64,000 nt of DNA. Origin: a bacterium. GTDB lineage: Bacteria > Elusimicrobiota > Elusimicrobia > UBA1565 > UBA9628. The DNA lies in assembly GCA_021796015.1 (NCBI GenBank), contig JAJYOT010000002.1, positions 1 through 64,000 on the forward strand. Direction: 5' to 3'. Positions 34,445 through 42,898 of the stretch are shown piece by piece; position 1 is the first letter of the stretch; each line of letters starts with the position of its first letter. A model generated the notes under the pieces. It saw nothing but the letters and a program-made list of their open reading frames with translations. It was not told the DNA's origin and searched no databases. A program made the translations under genes and the position numbers.

Positions 34445-36252
34445 AAAAAGAAACAATGCGGGGAAAAAATCCTATTTCTTTTAATCTTCTGGTATTGGGA
34501 ACTCTCACTTGGGCTTTTTTTCCGTTTTTTCCTCACTCTCACTCCGGCGTTGATTTAACCTTATTTTCCCAGCTTCCCGTTTTACAAGAAGGCCGCATAA
34601 AACCCCTAAGCACGGTCGCCCGCAGTTCTCTTTTAATTCTCAGCCATAAGGAAAAAGTCTCAACTCCGGGAGAAGAATTGCCCGCATCTCAATGGCTATT
34701 GGATTTAGTCAGCCGCCCTGAAATCGCGGACATGGAAAAAGTTTTTTGCATCGACAACTTAGATGTTTTGGGATTTCTCAATTTGCCGCAAACCGCCCAG
34801 CGTTATTTTTCTTTCAATCAAATTGCTCCTTCATGGGACCGATTGGAGAAAAAAGCGGATGCGATAGAAAAGGTTCCCGCTAAATCCCGATCTTCTTTTG
34901 AATCGGCCTTGTTGGAAGTTGAGGAACAAATGGTGGTCTATCAGCGACTAAAATTCAGCCTTGAAATTCCGGATCTTCCTGATTCTTTGCCGAATCTTCT
35001 TCTTAAAAATCCGCGAGCCATCGCCCAAAACAAAGGTCTTCAGAAAGAACTCTCCGACATTCTAACACGCTCCAATTTCATCGATCAATCGGCCTATTTC
35101 TGGGCTATTCCCATTTCTTCTGGGACATCCTATGCCTGGATTAGTTCCGGAAAAGCCATCAACCAACTGTTAATCCAAGGAACTCTTTCCCAACCGCTTC
35201 TCTTTTATCACCGGATGGAAGACGCCCGAAAAAATAGCGATCCGGCCGCGTTTAACTCCGCCGCTGACTCTTATCAGAAATGGCTGAAAAAAAATCTGCC
35301 ATCTCAATACCGCTGGAGCCGTTATGAGGAAATTTTTAACGCCGTATCTCCCTTCTGGAAGGGAATTGTTCTTTATTTTCTCGTATTCCTGTCCTTAGCG
35401 GTTTCTTGGGTTATTTGGCCCGAACGTTTGACCCAACTCGCGATGCGGCTTTTAGTTGTCGCTTGGAGCGTTCATTCTTTTGGAATTCTTTGCCGCATCG
35501 TCATCCAAGGGCGCCCGCCCGTGACCAATCTTTATTCTTCCGCCGTGTTTATCGGTTGGGTCGCGGTTTTACTTTGCTGGATACTCGAAAGAAAATTCCC
35601 GAAAGGTTTTGCCGCGATGACCGCATCCATCATCGGTTTTACGACCCTCATTATCGCTCATCATTTAGCCATGACCGGAGACACCATGGAAATGATGCGC
35701 GCGGTGCTCAATTCCAATTTCTGGCTTTCAACGCACGTGTCATCCATCACCATTGGATACGCCTCGACGTTTGTGGCCGGGACATTGGGAATACTTTATA
35801 TTCTCAAGGGCGTCCTGACGCCTTCTCTGGATAAAGAAGCGGCCAAGGCCTTGGTCCAAATGACTTATGGAATTATTTGCTTCAGCCTTCTTTTTAGTTT
35901 TGTCGGAACCGTTTTAGGCGGAATTTGGGCGGATCAATCCTGGGGAAGATTTTGGGGATGGGATCCGAAAGAAAATGGAGCCCTCTTAATCGTTCTCTGG
36001 AACGCCATCATCCTTCACGCGCGCTGGGGGGGGTTTATTCGAGAACGCGGGTTCATGGTTATGGCGGTTTTAGGAAACGTCATCACCAGTCTTTCATGGT
36101 TTGGGGTCAATATGCTTGGAATTGGGCTTCATTCTTACGGCTGGATGGATAAAGCGTTTTTTTGGCTTTCCATTTTCATCCTCAGCCAACTCGCCATCGC
36201 GGCTTTAGGCGGCCTCCCTTTGCCTTATTGGAAAAGCAAGTTCCAGTCTTAA
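34441..36252 (+). CDS. resC: Cytochrome c biogenesis protein ResC (CcsA), system II
   Basis: A 603-residue haem handling protein. The N-terminal half is periplasmic with LFSQLPVLQEGRIKPLSTVA, as in the longer CcsA proteins of anaerobes. The C-terminal half (from about residue 305) has eight helices and the haem-binding tryptophan-rich segment QSWGRFWGWDPKENGALL. Conserved histidines lie in IVIQGRPPVTNLYSS-adjacent helices (VAWSVHSFGILC), LIIAHHLAM, STHVSSITIGYAST and LGIGLHSYGW. It acts as the haem exporter and part of the CcsBA synthetase. It is the last gene of the electron-transfer locus; the next gene has its own promoter. Confidence 0.88.
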   Translation: MKKETMRGKNPISFNLLVLGTLTWAFFPFFPHSHSGVDLTLFSQLPVLQEGRIKPLSTVARSSLLILSHKEKVSTPGEELPASQWLLDLVSRPEIADMEKVFCIDNLDVLGFLNLPQTAQRYFSFNQIAPSWDRLEKKADAIEKVPAKSRSSFESALLEVEEQMVVYQRLKFSLEIPDLPDSLPNLLLKNPRAIAQNKGLQKELSDILTRSNFIDQSAYFWAIPISSGTSYAWISSGKAINQLLIQGTLSQPLLFYHRMEDARKNSDPAAFNSAADSYQKWLKKNLPSQYRWSRYEEIFNAVSPFWKGIVLYFLVFLSLAVSWVIWPERLTQLAMRLLVVAWSVHSFGILCRIVIQGRPPVTNLYSSAVFIGWVAVLLCWILERKFPKGFAAMTASIIGFTTLIIAHHLAMTGDTMEMMRAVLNSNFWLSTHVSSITIGYASTFVAGTLGILYILKGVLTPSLDKEAAKALVQMTYGIICFSLLFSFVGTVLGGIWADQSWGRFWGWDPKENGALLIVLWNAIILHARWGGFIRERGFMVMAVLGNVITSLSWFGVNMLGIGLHSYGWMDKAFFWLSIFILSQLAIAALGGLPLPYWKSKFQS

Positions 36253-36293
36253 TTTCTCATTTTTTTACTTACAAAATTTCACAATCATTTCTC

Positions 36294-36322
36294 TTGACAA
36301 CCCTGGGAATAGATGTTATATT
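36294..36322 (+). promoter_or_regulatory. Promoter of the chemosensory cluster
   Basis: TTGACA (36294-36299), a 17-base spacer and TATATT (36317-36322), 37 bases before the first receiver/kinase gene: a near-consensus housekeeping promoter. Confidence 0.85.
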
Positions 36323-36358
36323 CATTAGGAAACTAATTGAGTAAATAACTCCCTATTT

Positions 36359-37420
36359 ATGGCGAAAATATTAGTCGTTGATGACTCCAATCTCATGCGC
36401 CAATTAGCCATGGGCTATTTACATAAATTTGGGCACGAGGTAACGGAAGCGTCTGACGGCCAAGCGGCTTTGGACCTCCTAAGAAGCAAGTCCTTTGATC
36501 TCATTCTTCTTGATCTTAATTTGCCCCGCGTCTCCGGATTCGAAATATGTCAAACCGCTCGTAAAGAAGGGAAGTCTTGCCCTATTTTGATTACCAGTTC
36601 CTCCCAAGGATATAGCCCTTGGGTTCATCAACTGGCCAACGGTTTTTTGTTCAAACCTTACTCCGAAGCGGTTTTGCGTTCGAAAGTCGACGCACTTCTT
36701 GGTTCGGAAAATATTGCGCCCATTTTTCCAACTTCTGCCTGGAATTCTCCGGAAACCTTTCTCCACCATCTTCGCGGTAATATCGGCAGCATTCCAGGCC
36801 TCCTTGATTTTTTTTCGACAAAAAAAGAGGACAAAGCTCTTGGAGAAAGAACTTTTCGCTTGGTTAAACAGGCTGTCGAAGAAGCCATTAAACTCCTCGA
36901 CAGCTATTCCGAAATCATGCGCCCCATCCTTTTGGAAAAATCCTCCACTTCTCTCGACGCTTATCTCAAAGACATCATCTCCCGACACGCGGTCTCCCAA
37001 TTGCCTAAAATAGCATTGCGATGGGAAATGGATACGGTCGACCTTTCTCCCGTTAACATCGATACAAAGTGGATGGAACGCGCCATCAAAGAAATACTCA
37101 ATAACGCTCAAGAAGCCCTGGAGGGATCTGGAGGAACTTTGAGCATCGGAGTTTACTCCGACCGCATGCACTCCTCGGTTTACATTTCCATTCAAGATCA
37201 AGGCGCCGCCATCACCGCTTACGCCCAAGAACACTGCTTTGAACCGTTTTTCACGCTCAAGAAAGACCACCACGGTTTGGGTCTTAGCTGGGCTGAAAAA
37301 ATAATTTTGGCTCATGAGGGAGCAATTAGCGTCTCTTCTTTAGACAATGCCGGCACCTGCGTTCTCATTCGATTGCCTCATTCGCAGAATTTAAAAGCGC
37401 CGCCGAAAAAGCTTGAATAG
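36359..37420 (+). CDS. Response-regulator receiver/histidine kinase hybrid (REC-DHp-HATPase)
   Basis: A 353-residue cytoplasmic protein with no sensor domain. The N-terminal receiver has Asp8-Asp9, phosphoacceptor Asp52 (LILLDLNLP) and a late Lys (FLFKPYSE). A short two-helix region contains FLHHLRGNIGSIPGLL, which looks like a DHp H-box. The ATPase domain has the N-box EILNNAQEALEG, a G1 box IQDQGAAITAY and the G2 box HHGLGLSWAEKI. Such REC-kinases relay signals from another kinase or receiver. It opens the chemosensory cluster, directly before two CheY-like proteins that could be its partners. Confidence 0.8.
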   Translation: MAKILVVDDSNLMRQLAMGYLHKFGHEVTEASDGQAALDLLRSKSFDLILLDLNLPRVSGFEICQTARKEGKSCPILITSSSQGYSPWVHQLANGFLFKPYSEAVLRSKVDALLGSENIAPIFPTSAWNSPETFLHHLRGNIGSIPGLLDFFSTKKEDKALGERTFRLVKQAVEEAIKLLDSYSEIMRPILLEKSSTSLDAYLKDIISRHAVSQLPKIALRWEMDTVDLSPVNIDTKWMERAIKEILNNAQEALEGSGGTLSIGVYSDRMHSSVYISIQDQGAAITAYAQEHCFEPFFTLKKDHHGLGLSWAEKIILAHEGAISVSSLDNAGTCVLIRLPHSQNLKAPPKKLE

Positions 37421-37440
37421 CAGCAGGGAGGAATAAAATT

Positions 37441-37860
37441 ATGGCTTGGTTTCAAAACAATCGCACAAAGCCCGTAGTCTTACATGTTGATGATGAACAT
37501 ATTATTTTGTCGACAGTAAAATTAATTCTAGAAAGCTTGGGGTTAGACGTCATTCAAGCGACCACCGGCCCCGACGCCCTTAAAATGGCGGAAAAAGAAG
37601 CCCCCTCGATTATTCTGCTTGACGCTCGAATGCCGGTCATGGACGGTTATGAAACCTGTATTAAATTAAAAAGAGAACCTAAAACCAAGGACATCCCGGT
37701 CATCATGCTCACAGGGCTTGATGCCGTTAAAGATGTTGAGAAAGCGATGGCCGCCGGGGCCAATAGTTATTTAGTCAAACCTATTGAAAAAAACCGTCTT
37801 AAGGCCAAGCTTGAAAATTTCATCAAACTCGCGCCTATGGACGAGCAAAAAAAAGTTTAA
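37441..37860 (+). CDS. Single-domain response regulator (CheY-like), copy 1
   Basis: A 139-residue receiver with GGAGGAATAAAATT before the ATG. It opens MAWFQNNRTKPVVLHVDDEH: the acidic pair is in VDDEH, the phosphoacceptor in IILLDARMPVMDG, the Thr in VIMLTGLD and the Lys in YLVKPIEKN. It is close to the next gene (shared MAWF start, GLDAVKDVEKAMAAGANSY against GADAVKDVEKAMACGADSY), so they arose by tandem duplication. No output domain; it probably interacts with a protein such as the CheA/FtsA-like set downstream. Confidence 0.88.
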   Translation: MAWFQNNRTKPVVLHVDDEHIILSTVKLILESLGLDVIQATTGPDALKMAEKEAPSIILLDARMPVMDGYETCIKLKREPKTKDIPVIMLTGLDAVKDVEKAMAAGANSYLVKPIEKNRLKAKLENFIKLAPMDEQKKV

Positions 37861-37930
37861 GAAAATGGTCAAGAATATAAGTCTTTTTGATAGAATTTGG
37901 CTAATCAAAGCGTAAGGGGAGGAAAACACC

Positions 37931-38344
37931 ATGGCGTGGTTTGGAAGCAGCAGTCGCACAAGGCCCTTGATTGTTCATATTGATGATTCCCAGACAGTAC
38001 TAGCCGTTACAAAGCTGATGCTTGAATCTCTCGGTTATGACGTCATCCAAGCGACCAACGGCCAAGAAGGCGTTAAACTCGCGGAAAAAGAAAAACCGGC
38101 TCTCATTTTGCTTGACGCAATGATGCCCGGAATCGACGGCTTTGAGACCTGCGTGTCCATTAAACGAAACCCTAAACTTCAAGGCGTTCCCGTCATCATG
38201 GCCACAGGAGCGGACGCCGTCAAGGACGTTGAAAAAGCAATGGCTTGCGGAGCCGACAGCTACATCGTCAAACCCTTGCAACAAGACAGGCTTAAAACAA
38301 AGCTGGAAAATTTCGTTAAACCGAAGCCTTCTCAGGCGGCATAA
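37931..38344 (+). CDS. Single-domain response regulator (CheY-like), copy 2
   Basis: 137 residues, GGGGAGGAAAACACC ahead of the ATG. The acidic pair is in VHIDDSQT, the phosphoacceptor in LILLDAMMPGIDG, the late Lys in YIVKPLQQD. It is a paralogue of the preceding receiver and shares the odd N-terminal MAWF plus basic stretch (SRTRP). Two receivers with one CheA could give separate outputs or act as a phosphate sink. It ends 3 bases before cheW. Confidence 0.88.
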   Translation: MAWFGSSSRTRPLIVHIDDSQTVLAVTKLMLESLGYDVIQATNGQEGVKLAEKEKPALILLDAMMPGIDGFETCVSIKRNPKLQGVPVIMATGADAVKDVEKAMACGADSYIVKPLQQDRLKTKLENFVKPKPSQAA

Positions 38345-38347
38345 ACC

Positions 38348-38827
38348 ATGGCGGAGAATAAAGGCGACGGAGTTCAGTGGGTTCAATTTCGCTTGGGACA
38401 TGAAGAATACGCCGTCATGGCGACCCAGGTCCAGGAAATTGTCCGTTCCGCTTCAATTACCTTAATTCCCAATATGCCGGAATTTGTTAAAGGCATCTGC
38501 AATCTGCGCGGAAAAATTATTCCGCTTTTGGATCTCAAGGAACGCTTCTCCGTCCAAGGCGAAACTGACGCCCAGCAAGCCCGCATTATCGTCGCCCACG
38601 TTGAGAACCAGATGGTTGGTTTTACCGTTGACGCGGTACTCGGAGTCGTTCGCATTCCACCCGATGTCATTGAAGCGGTTCCTGAGAATCTCCCTAAAAT
38701 CGATGTCGAATACATCACCGGGGTCGCAAAACTCCAGGGACATCTGGTTCTTCTTCTCAATATGGACAAAATTCTCAAGAGTATCGAAAAGATGATTCTT
38801 GAAAACGCAGAGTGGAGCAAAAAATAG
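38348..38827 (+). CDS. cheW: Chemotaxis coupling protein CheW
   Basis: A 159-residue CheW with WVQFRLGHEEYAVMATQVQE at the start, the IRNLRG-type block ICNLRGKIIPLLDLKERF, and the second SH3-like half VGFTVDAVLGVVRIPPDVIE. It links chemoreceptors to CheA. It sits between the second receiver and cheA, 6 bases from cheA. Confidence 0.93.
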   Translation: MAENKGDGVQWVQFRLGHEEYAVMATQVQEIVRSASITLIPNMPEFVKGICNLRGKIIPLLDLKERFSVQGETDAQQARIIVAHVENQMVGFTVDAVLGVVRIPPDVIEAVPENLPKIDVEYITGVAKLQGHLVLLLNMDKILKSIEKMILENAEWSKK

Positions 38828-38833
38828 CCCCCG

Positions 38834-40684
38834 ATGGATCTCGCTAAACTCCGCGCCCTCTTTGTCGGGGAATGCGAAGAAATTTTAGGACGCCTCGAAC
38901 AAGCGACCTTAGCGCTTGAAAAAAGCGCTTCTGATGAGAACAACCTCCGCGATATTTTTCAAGCCCTCCATACTCTTAAGGGAAACTCCGCGACCATGGG
39001 TTTTGATAAAATGGCGGAATTAGCGCATCACTTGGAAGACGCGCTTGATGATGTTAAAAATGGAAAAGCGCCGTTTACCCCCAAGAGCGCTCAACTTCTT
39101 TTAGACTCTCTCGATATTTTTAGGGCCTTAGTCAAAGAATTTCAAGAAGAAAAGGATACGATTAATATTGATGAATTTTTGGCGCATCTTAAAAATTTTT
39201 CATCCGAGGAAGCCGCTCCCAGCACGACTCCAACGTTAGTCCCACAGGCGAGCCAAAGCCAAACGGAAGTGCCCCAAGAAATTTCTCATCAAACCTCCGC
39301 GGCGCCCTCGCCGCCAACACAGAAACCAGAATCCGAGCCGATGCCTCTTCCTGAAGCGATTTCTTTTTCTATTCAACCTACTGAATCCCAACCACCGCCC
39401 GCTCCCGCAAACCCCGCGCTTTCACCCATGGAGGCTTCCCAGTCCCAACAAGAGACGAGGGGAGAAACAGCCGTTCTCACGGCGGAAAAAGCCGAGCAGC
39501 AACCCGCGCATTCCGATACCCTCTCAAAAATGACCGTCCGCGTTCAACTCTCCCATTTAGACGCGATGATGAATTTAGTGGGGGAACTCGCCATTTCAAA
39601 AAGCCGTCTCATTCAATACAGCAAGGAACTAGGCGCTTCCGCTTTAGAAGCGGAAGTTAAATTCGTCGAACGCCTCAGCGGACAACTTCAAGAAGAAGTT
39701 CTTCAAACTCGACTGGTTCCCGTTGACGACATATTCCAGCGTTACGGACGAGTCGTCAGAGACGTCTCCCATGAATTAAAAAAAGAGGTCAATTTCATCA
39801 TCCAAGATAACGGCATCTCGGTTGACCGAGTACTCTTTGAGAAAATAAATGAAGCCGTTGTGCATCTCCTTCGCAATGCCATCGATCATGGAATTGAATC
39901 AAAGGAAGCGCGCTTAGCCGCCGGTAAAAACCCCGCCGCGACCCTTTCGTTGGTTGCGCGCAAAGAAAAAGGCTACGCGGTGATTGACGTGATTGACGAT
40001 GGCGGCGGCATTGACGTCAACAAAGTTAAAAATAAAGCGCTTTCCATGGGCATCATTACGCCCGAAGCCGCGGCAAAGATGGAGGATCAGGAAGCTCTTT
40101 ATCTTATTTGCCGTCCCAACCTCAGTACTAAAGAAGAAATAACCCAATATTCCGGCAGAGGAGTGGGCATGGACGCGGTGCAAGAATCCGTCGAATCAGT
40201 CAACGGACATCTTGAGATTGAATCTACTTTGGGAAAAGGCTCTCGTTTCTCCCTATTTCTGCCCCTAAACCTCGCCATCGTTCAAGCGCTTCTTTTTGTC
40301 GTGGGAGAACAAACTTTTGCCATTCCTCTATCGGACGTGGTTGAGCTCATTTCTCTGGAAAATATAAAGCCCATCGTTATCGATAAGAAAGAAGTCGTGG
40401 TTTTGAGAAATGAAGTTTTACCGTTGGCCCGTTTGCGGGATATTTTTCGGATTAAAGCTCAACAACTTGTTTCCAATGGCCGCGTTTTGGATGAACATGC
40501 CCTCATCGTTCATTCCCGTAAATCCAAATTCGCATTGGCGGTCGATCATCTCTTGGGCCGACAAGAAATCGTGCTTAAGAACTTAACTGGGTTTCTCAAA
40601 CAACTTCAAGGAATCGGCGGAGCAAGCATTCTGGGAGACGGACGCGCCATTCTCATTTTAGACGTTCAAGAAGGATATCTCTAA
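38834..40684 (+). CDS. cheA: Chemotaxis histidine kinase CheA
   Basis: A 616-residue CheA. P1 HPt domain with phosphoryl His46 in IFQALHTLKGNSATMG. A Pro/Ser/Gln-rich linker of about residues 125-225 replaces the usual P2 (CheY-binding) domain. P3 dimerisation is MTVRVQLSHLDAMMNLVGEL. P4 has the N-box HLLRNAIDHGIE and the G boxes VIDDGGGID and GRGVGMDAVQ. P5 is CheW-like (QALLFVVGEQTFAIPLSDVV) at the C-terminus. The missing P2 suggests slower or less specific phosphotransfer, or recruitment of receivers by other contacts. Its stop abuts the FtsA-like gene. Confidence 0.93.
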   Translation: MDLAKLRALFVGECEEILGRLEQATLALEKSASDENNLRDIFQALHTLKGNSATMGFDKMAELAHHLEDALDDVKNGKAPFTPKSAQLLLDSLDIFRALVKEFQEEKDTINIDEFLAHLKNFSSEEAAPSTTPTLVPQASQSQTEVPQEISHQTSAAPSPPTQKPESEPMPLPEAISFSIQPTESQPPPAPANPALSPMEASQSQQETRGETAVLTAEKAEQQPAHSDTLSKMTVRVQLSHLDAMMNLVGELAISKSRLIQYSKELGASALEAEVKFVERLSGQLQEEVLQTRLVPVDDIFQRYGRVVRDVSHELKKEVNFIIQDNGISVDRVLFEKINEAVVHLLRNAIDHGIESKEARLAAGKNPAATLSLVARKEKGYAVIDVIDDGGGIDVNKVKNKALSMGIITPEAAAKMEDQEALYLICRPNLSTKEEITQYSGRGVGMDAVQESVESVNGHLEIESTLGKGSRFSLFLPLNLAIVQALLFVVGEQTFAIPLSDVVELISLENIKPIVIDKKEVVVLRNEVLPLARLRDIFRIKAQQLVSNGRVLDEHALIVHSRKSKFALAVDHLLGRQEIVLKNLTGFLKQLQGIGGASILGDGRAILILDVQEGYL

Positions 40685-42898
40685 ATGCAGAAAGAAACTC
40701 CTTCCGAAATTTTCGCTCTTGACATTGGAACCCGCAAAGTAATGGGGCTCATGGCCCATATAACCCCAGTGGCGGGCCAAAATCTTGAAATTGAGATTCT
40801 GGATGCGGAAATACGCGAACACCCCACGCGTTCCATGAGCGCAGGACAAATTGAAGATGTTCGCGCGGTCGCTGAGACTACCGCCCAAGTCGTCGATTCT
40901 TTATCCCAACGCCTCGGCAAAAGGCCTCAAGAGGTCGCCATCGCAGTTGCCGGACGAAACCTCAAAACCGCCAAGGGAAAATTCGTCGTCAACTGTCGTC
41001 CAGATGGAAGCCCTTTTGGAAAACATGAAATTGATGAAGCAACCTGGAAAGCCTTGGAAGAAGCTCTTTCAAAATTTTCTCCAAAAGAGGAAGATGTCCG
41101 TCCTCAGTATTCCTGCGTTGGATATGTCGTCAGTAAGACTTCAATTGATGGGGAAATAATTCAAAATCCTCTGGGACATTATGGCCAAGAACTCGAAGTG
41201 GAAGTTTTGGCGAGTTTCTTGCCTTACCGCATCCTTGAAAGTCAAATTGACGTTTTGGAATCATTAGGGCTTTCGGTCTCTTCAATCACGCTTGAACCGA
41301 TTGCAGCTCTTCAAGCCGTTGTCAGCCGCGATTTAAGAAGGCTGAACTTGGCATTGATAGACGTCGGAGCTGGAACCTCGGATATCGCTTTTGTCTCTCA
41401 AGGTGTAATCCAATCTTTTGGAATGGTACCCCAAGCAGGTGATTCCATCACGGAAAAAATCGCGGATTCATTTTTGCTTGACTTTCTACACGCTGAAGAC
41501 ATTAAGCGAAATTTCTCTATCGAGATGAAACGACGCGATGAATATTCGGATAATGTTCTCTCTCCTTCTCGCGTTCAAACTATTGATTCTTCTGATATTT
41601 TTGGAAGAAATGTTAGCATTCCAATCAAAGATATTCAGACAGTTATTAATCTTGCTTTGATTGAATTTACAGCCCGTATCGCAGGGGCGATTCTCGAGGC
41701 AAGCTATGGCAAAGCCCCACAAGCAGTACTCTGTGTTGGTGGAGGAAGCTTGTTGCCAGGGTTTACGCAAATGTTGGCAGAAGCCTTGGAGATATCTCCA
41801 CTCAAGGTTGGAGTCTCACGTCCTCTTTGCGAACATTATATTCAAAAGCAAAAATCCAATTCATGGGGGCCGGAGACCGCAACACCTCTGGGAACGCTTG
41901 AAATTGCCGCCGCAAACCGAGGGCTCCGATTTAAAAAAGTTTTCGTAAATGGGAGAAGAACCTTTGTTTTAACATTAGGAAATAAACATCCGACTATTTT
42001 TTCCGCGTTGGTTGCCGCAGGAATTCCTCCTAAGAAAATTTTCGGATGGCCTGGCCCTTCCAAAACTTTTACGTTGAATGGAAAGTTTCGCATTTTCAAA
42101 CCGCATAACAACCCTCTTCCGGAAATCACTCTCAATCAAAGAGCCGTCTCCATCGAAGAACCAATCAATGAGCTATATTCCATTTCTTTTAAAACTCCAA
42201 CCAAGAATCAATTCATGGATGGAACGGTCGGCGAAGCGATAGGATTTTCTCGAACGACGGTTCTTGTTAATGGAGTCATGAGGGAAATTCCCTTGCGCGT
42301 TTTTTCGGACGGCATTCCTATTTCGCTCAACACTCCGATTAAAGACCGTATGCGTCTGACCACTTTGCGCGTTCCCTTAGGAGACATCCTTACTCCCGCC
42401 GAAAAGACACAAGGTGGATGGCGCGTCAACGGAGAACTCGCCTCTTTAAACCGAGTCGTTCAAGACGGGGACAAGATTACATTAACTCCCATTCCTCCTC
42501 TTGCGCATTTATCAACTGGAAAAGTTTTACCCTCCTCTACCTTATCAACTCCCAATGAACCTTCAAACACAAAAATTCACGGCAATTATTTTACAATTCC
42601 ACTTGAAACCCCGGCTTTAAATAAAGCCTCAAAAACACCGCTCAATCCAGGGACGCCTGAGTTGCAAAAAATTGTTCCCGCAATGAATCAAAAAATAAAT
42701 ATTTGGGTCAATGGACAAGCAATCTCTCTTGATAATACTCCCTCTCATGCGCCTCTTTTAGCCGACGCGCTGAGATTTGTTGAAATTGACACTTCTTCCG
42801 CGTCTGGGAAAAAACTTCACATTCTACTTAACGGGCAACAGGCATTCTTTACGTCTTCACTCCAAGATGGCTCAAAAATCGAGGTCTTCTTTGAATAA
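40685..42898 (+). CDS. FtsA-like actin-fold protein with C-terminal beta-grasp-like repeats
   Basis: A 737-residue protein. The first 400 residues are FtsA/PilM-like: EIFALDIGTRKVMGLMA (phosphate 1), LALIDVGAGTSDIAFVSQG (phosphate 2), VLCVGGGSLLPGFTQML (adenosine site) and the FtsA-type 1C insertion around VGYVVSKTSIDGE. The last 330 residues hold at least three segments that look alike: VLVNGVMREIPLRVF, WRVNGELASLNRVVQDGDKI and LHILLNGQQAFFTSSLQDGS, the VNG...L-DGDkI layout of ThiS/SLBB-type beta-grasp folds. Long FtsA-like proteins of this shape occur in some Firmicutes. Its place between cheA and CheC-CheD ties it to the chemosensory array, perhaps as a polar or cytoskeletal scaffold. Confidence 0.65.
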   Translation: MQKETPSEIFALDIGTRKVMGLMAHITPVAGQNLEIEILDAEIREHPTRSMSAGQIEDVRAVAETTAQVVDSLSQRLGKRPQEVAIAVAGRNLKTAKGKFVVNCRPDGSPFGKHEIDEATWKALEEALSKFSPKEEDVRPQYSCVGYVVSKTSIDGEIIQNPLGHYGQELEVEVLASFLPYRILESQIDVLESLGLSVSSITLEPIAALQAVVSRDLRRLNLALIDVGAGTSDIAFVSQGVIQSFGMVPQAGDSITEKIADSFLLDFLHAEDIKRNFSIEMKRRDEYSDNVLSPSRVQTIDSSDIFGRNVSIPIKDIQTVINLALIEFTARIAGAILEASYGKAPQAVLCVGGGSLLPGFTQMLAEALEISPLKVGVSRPLCEHYIQKQKSNSWGPETATPLGTLEIAAANRGLRFKKVFVNGRRTFVLTLGNKHPTIFSALVAAGIPPKKIFGWPGPSKTFTLNGKFRIFKPHNNPLPEITLNQRAVSIEEPINELYSISFKTPTKNQFMDGTVGEAIGFSRTTVLVNGVMREIPLRVFSDGIPISLNTPIKDRMRLTTLRVPLGDILTPAEKTQGGWRVNGELASLNRVVQDGDKITLTPIPPLAHLSTGKVLPSSTLSTPNEPSNTKIHGNYFTIPLETPALNKASKTPLNPGTPELQKIVPAMNQKINIWVNGQAISLDNTPSHAPLLADALRFVEIDTSSASGKKLHILLNGQQAFFTSSLQDGSKIEVFFE

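Noticed and set aside
36479..37315. Antisense open frame of 278 codons across the receiver/kinase gene
   Set aside because: The plus-strand gene has complete receiver and ATPase motifs; the antisense frame has no recognisable domain.
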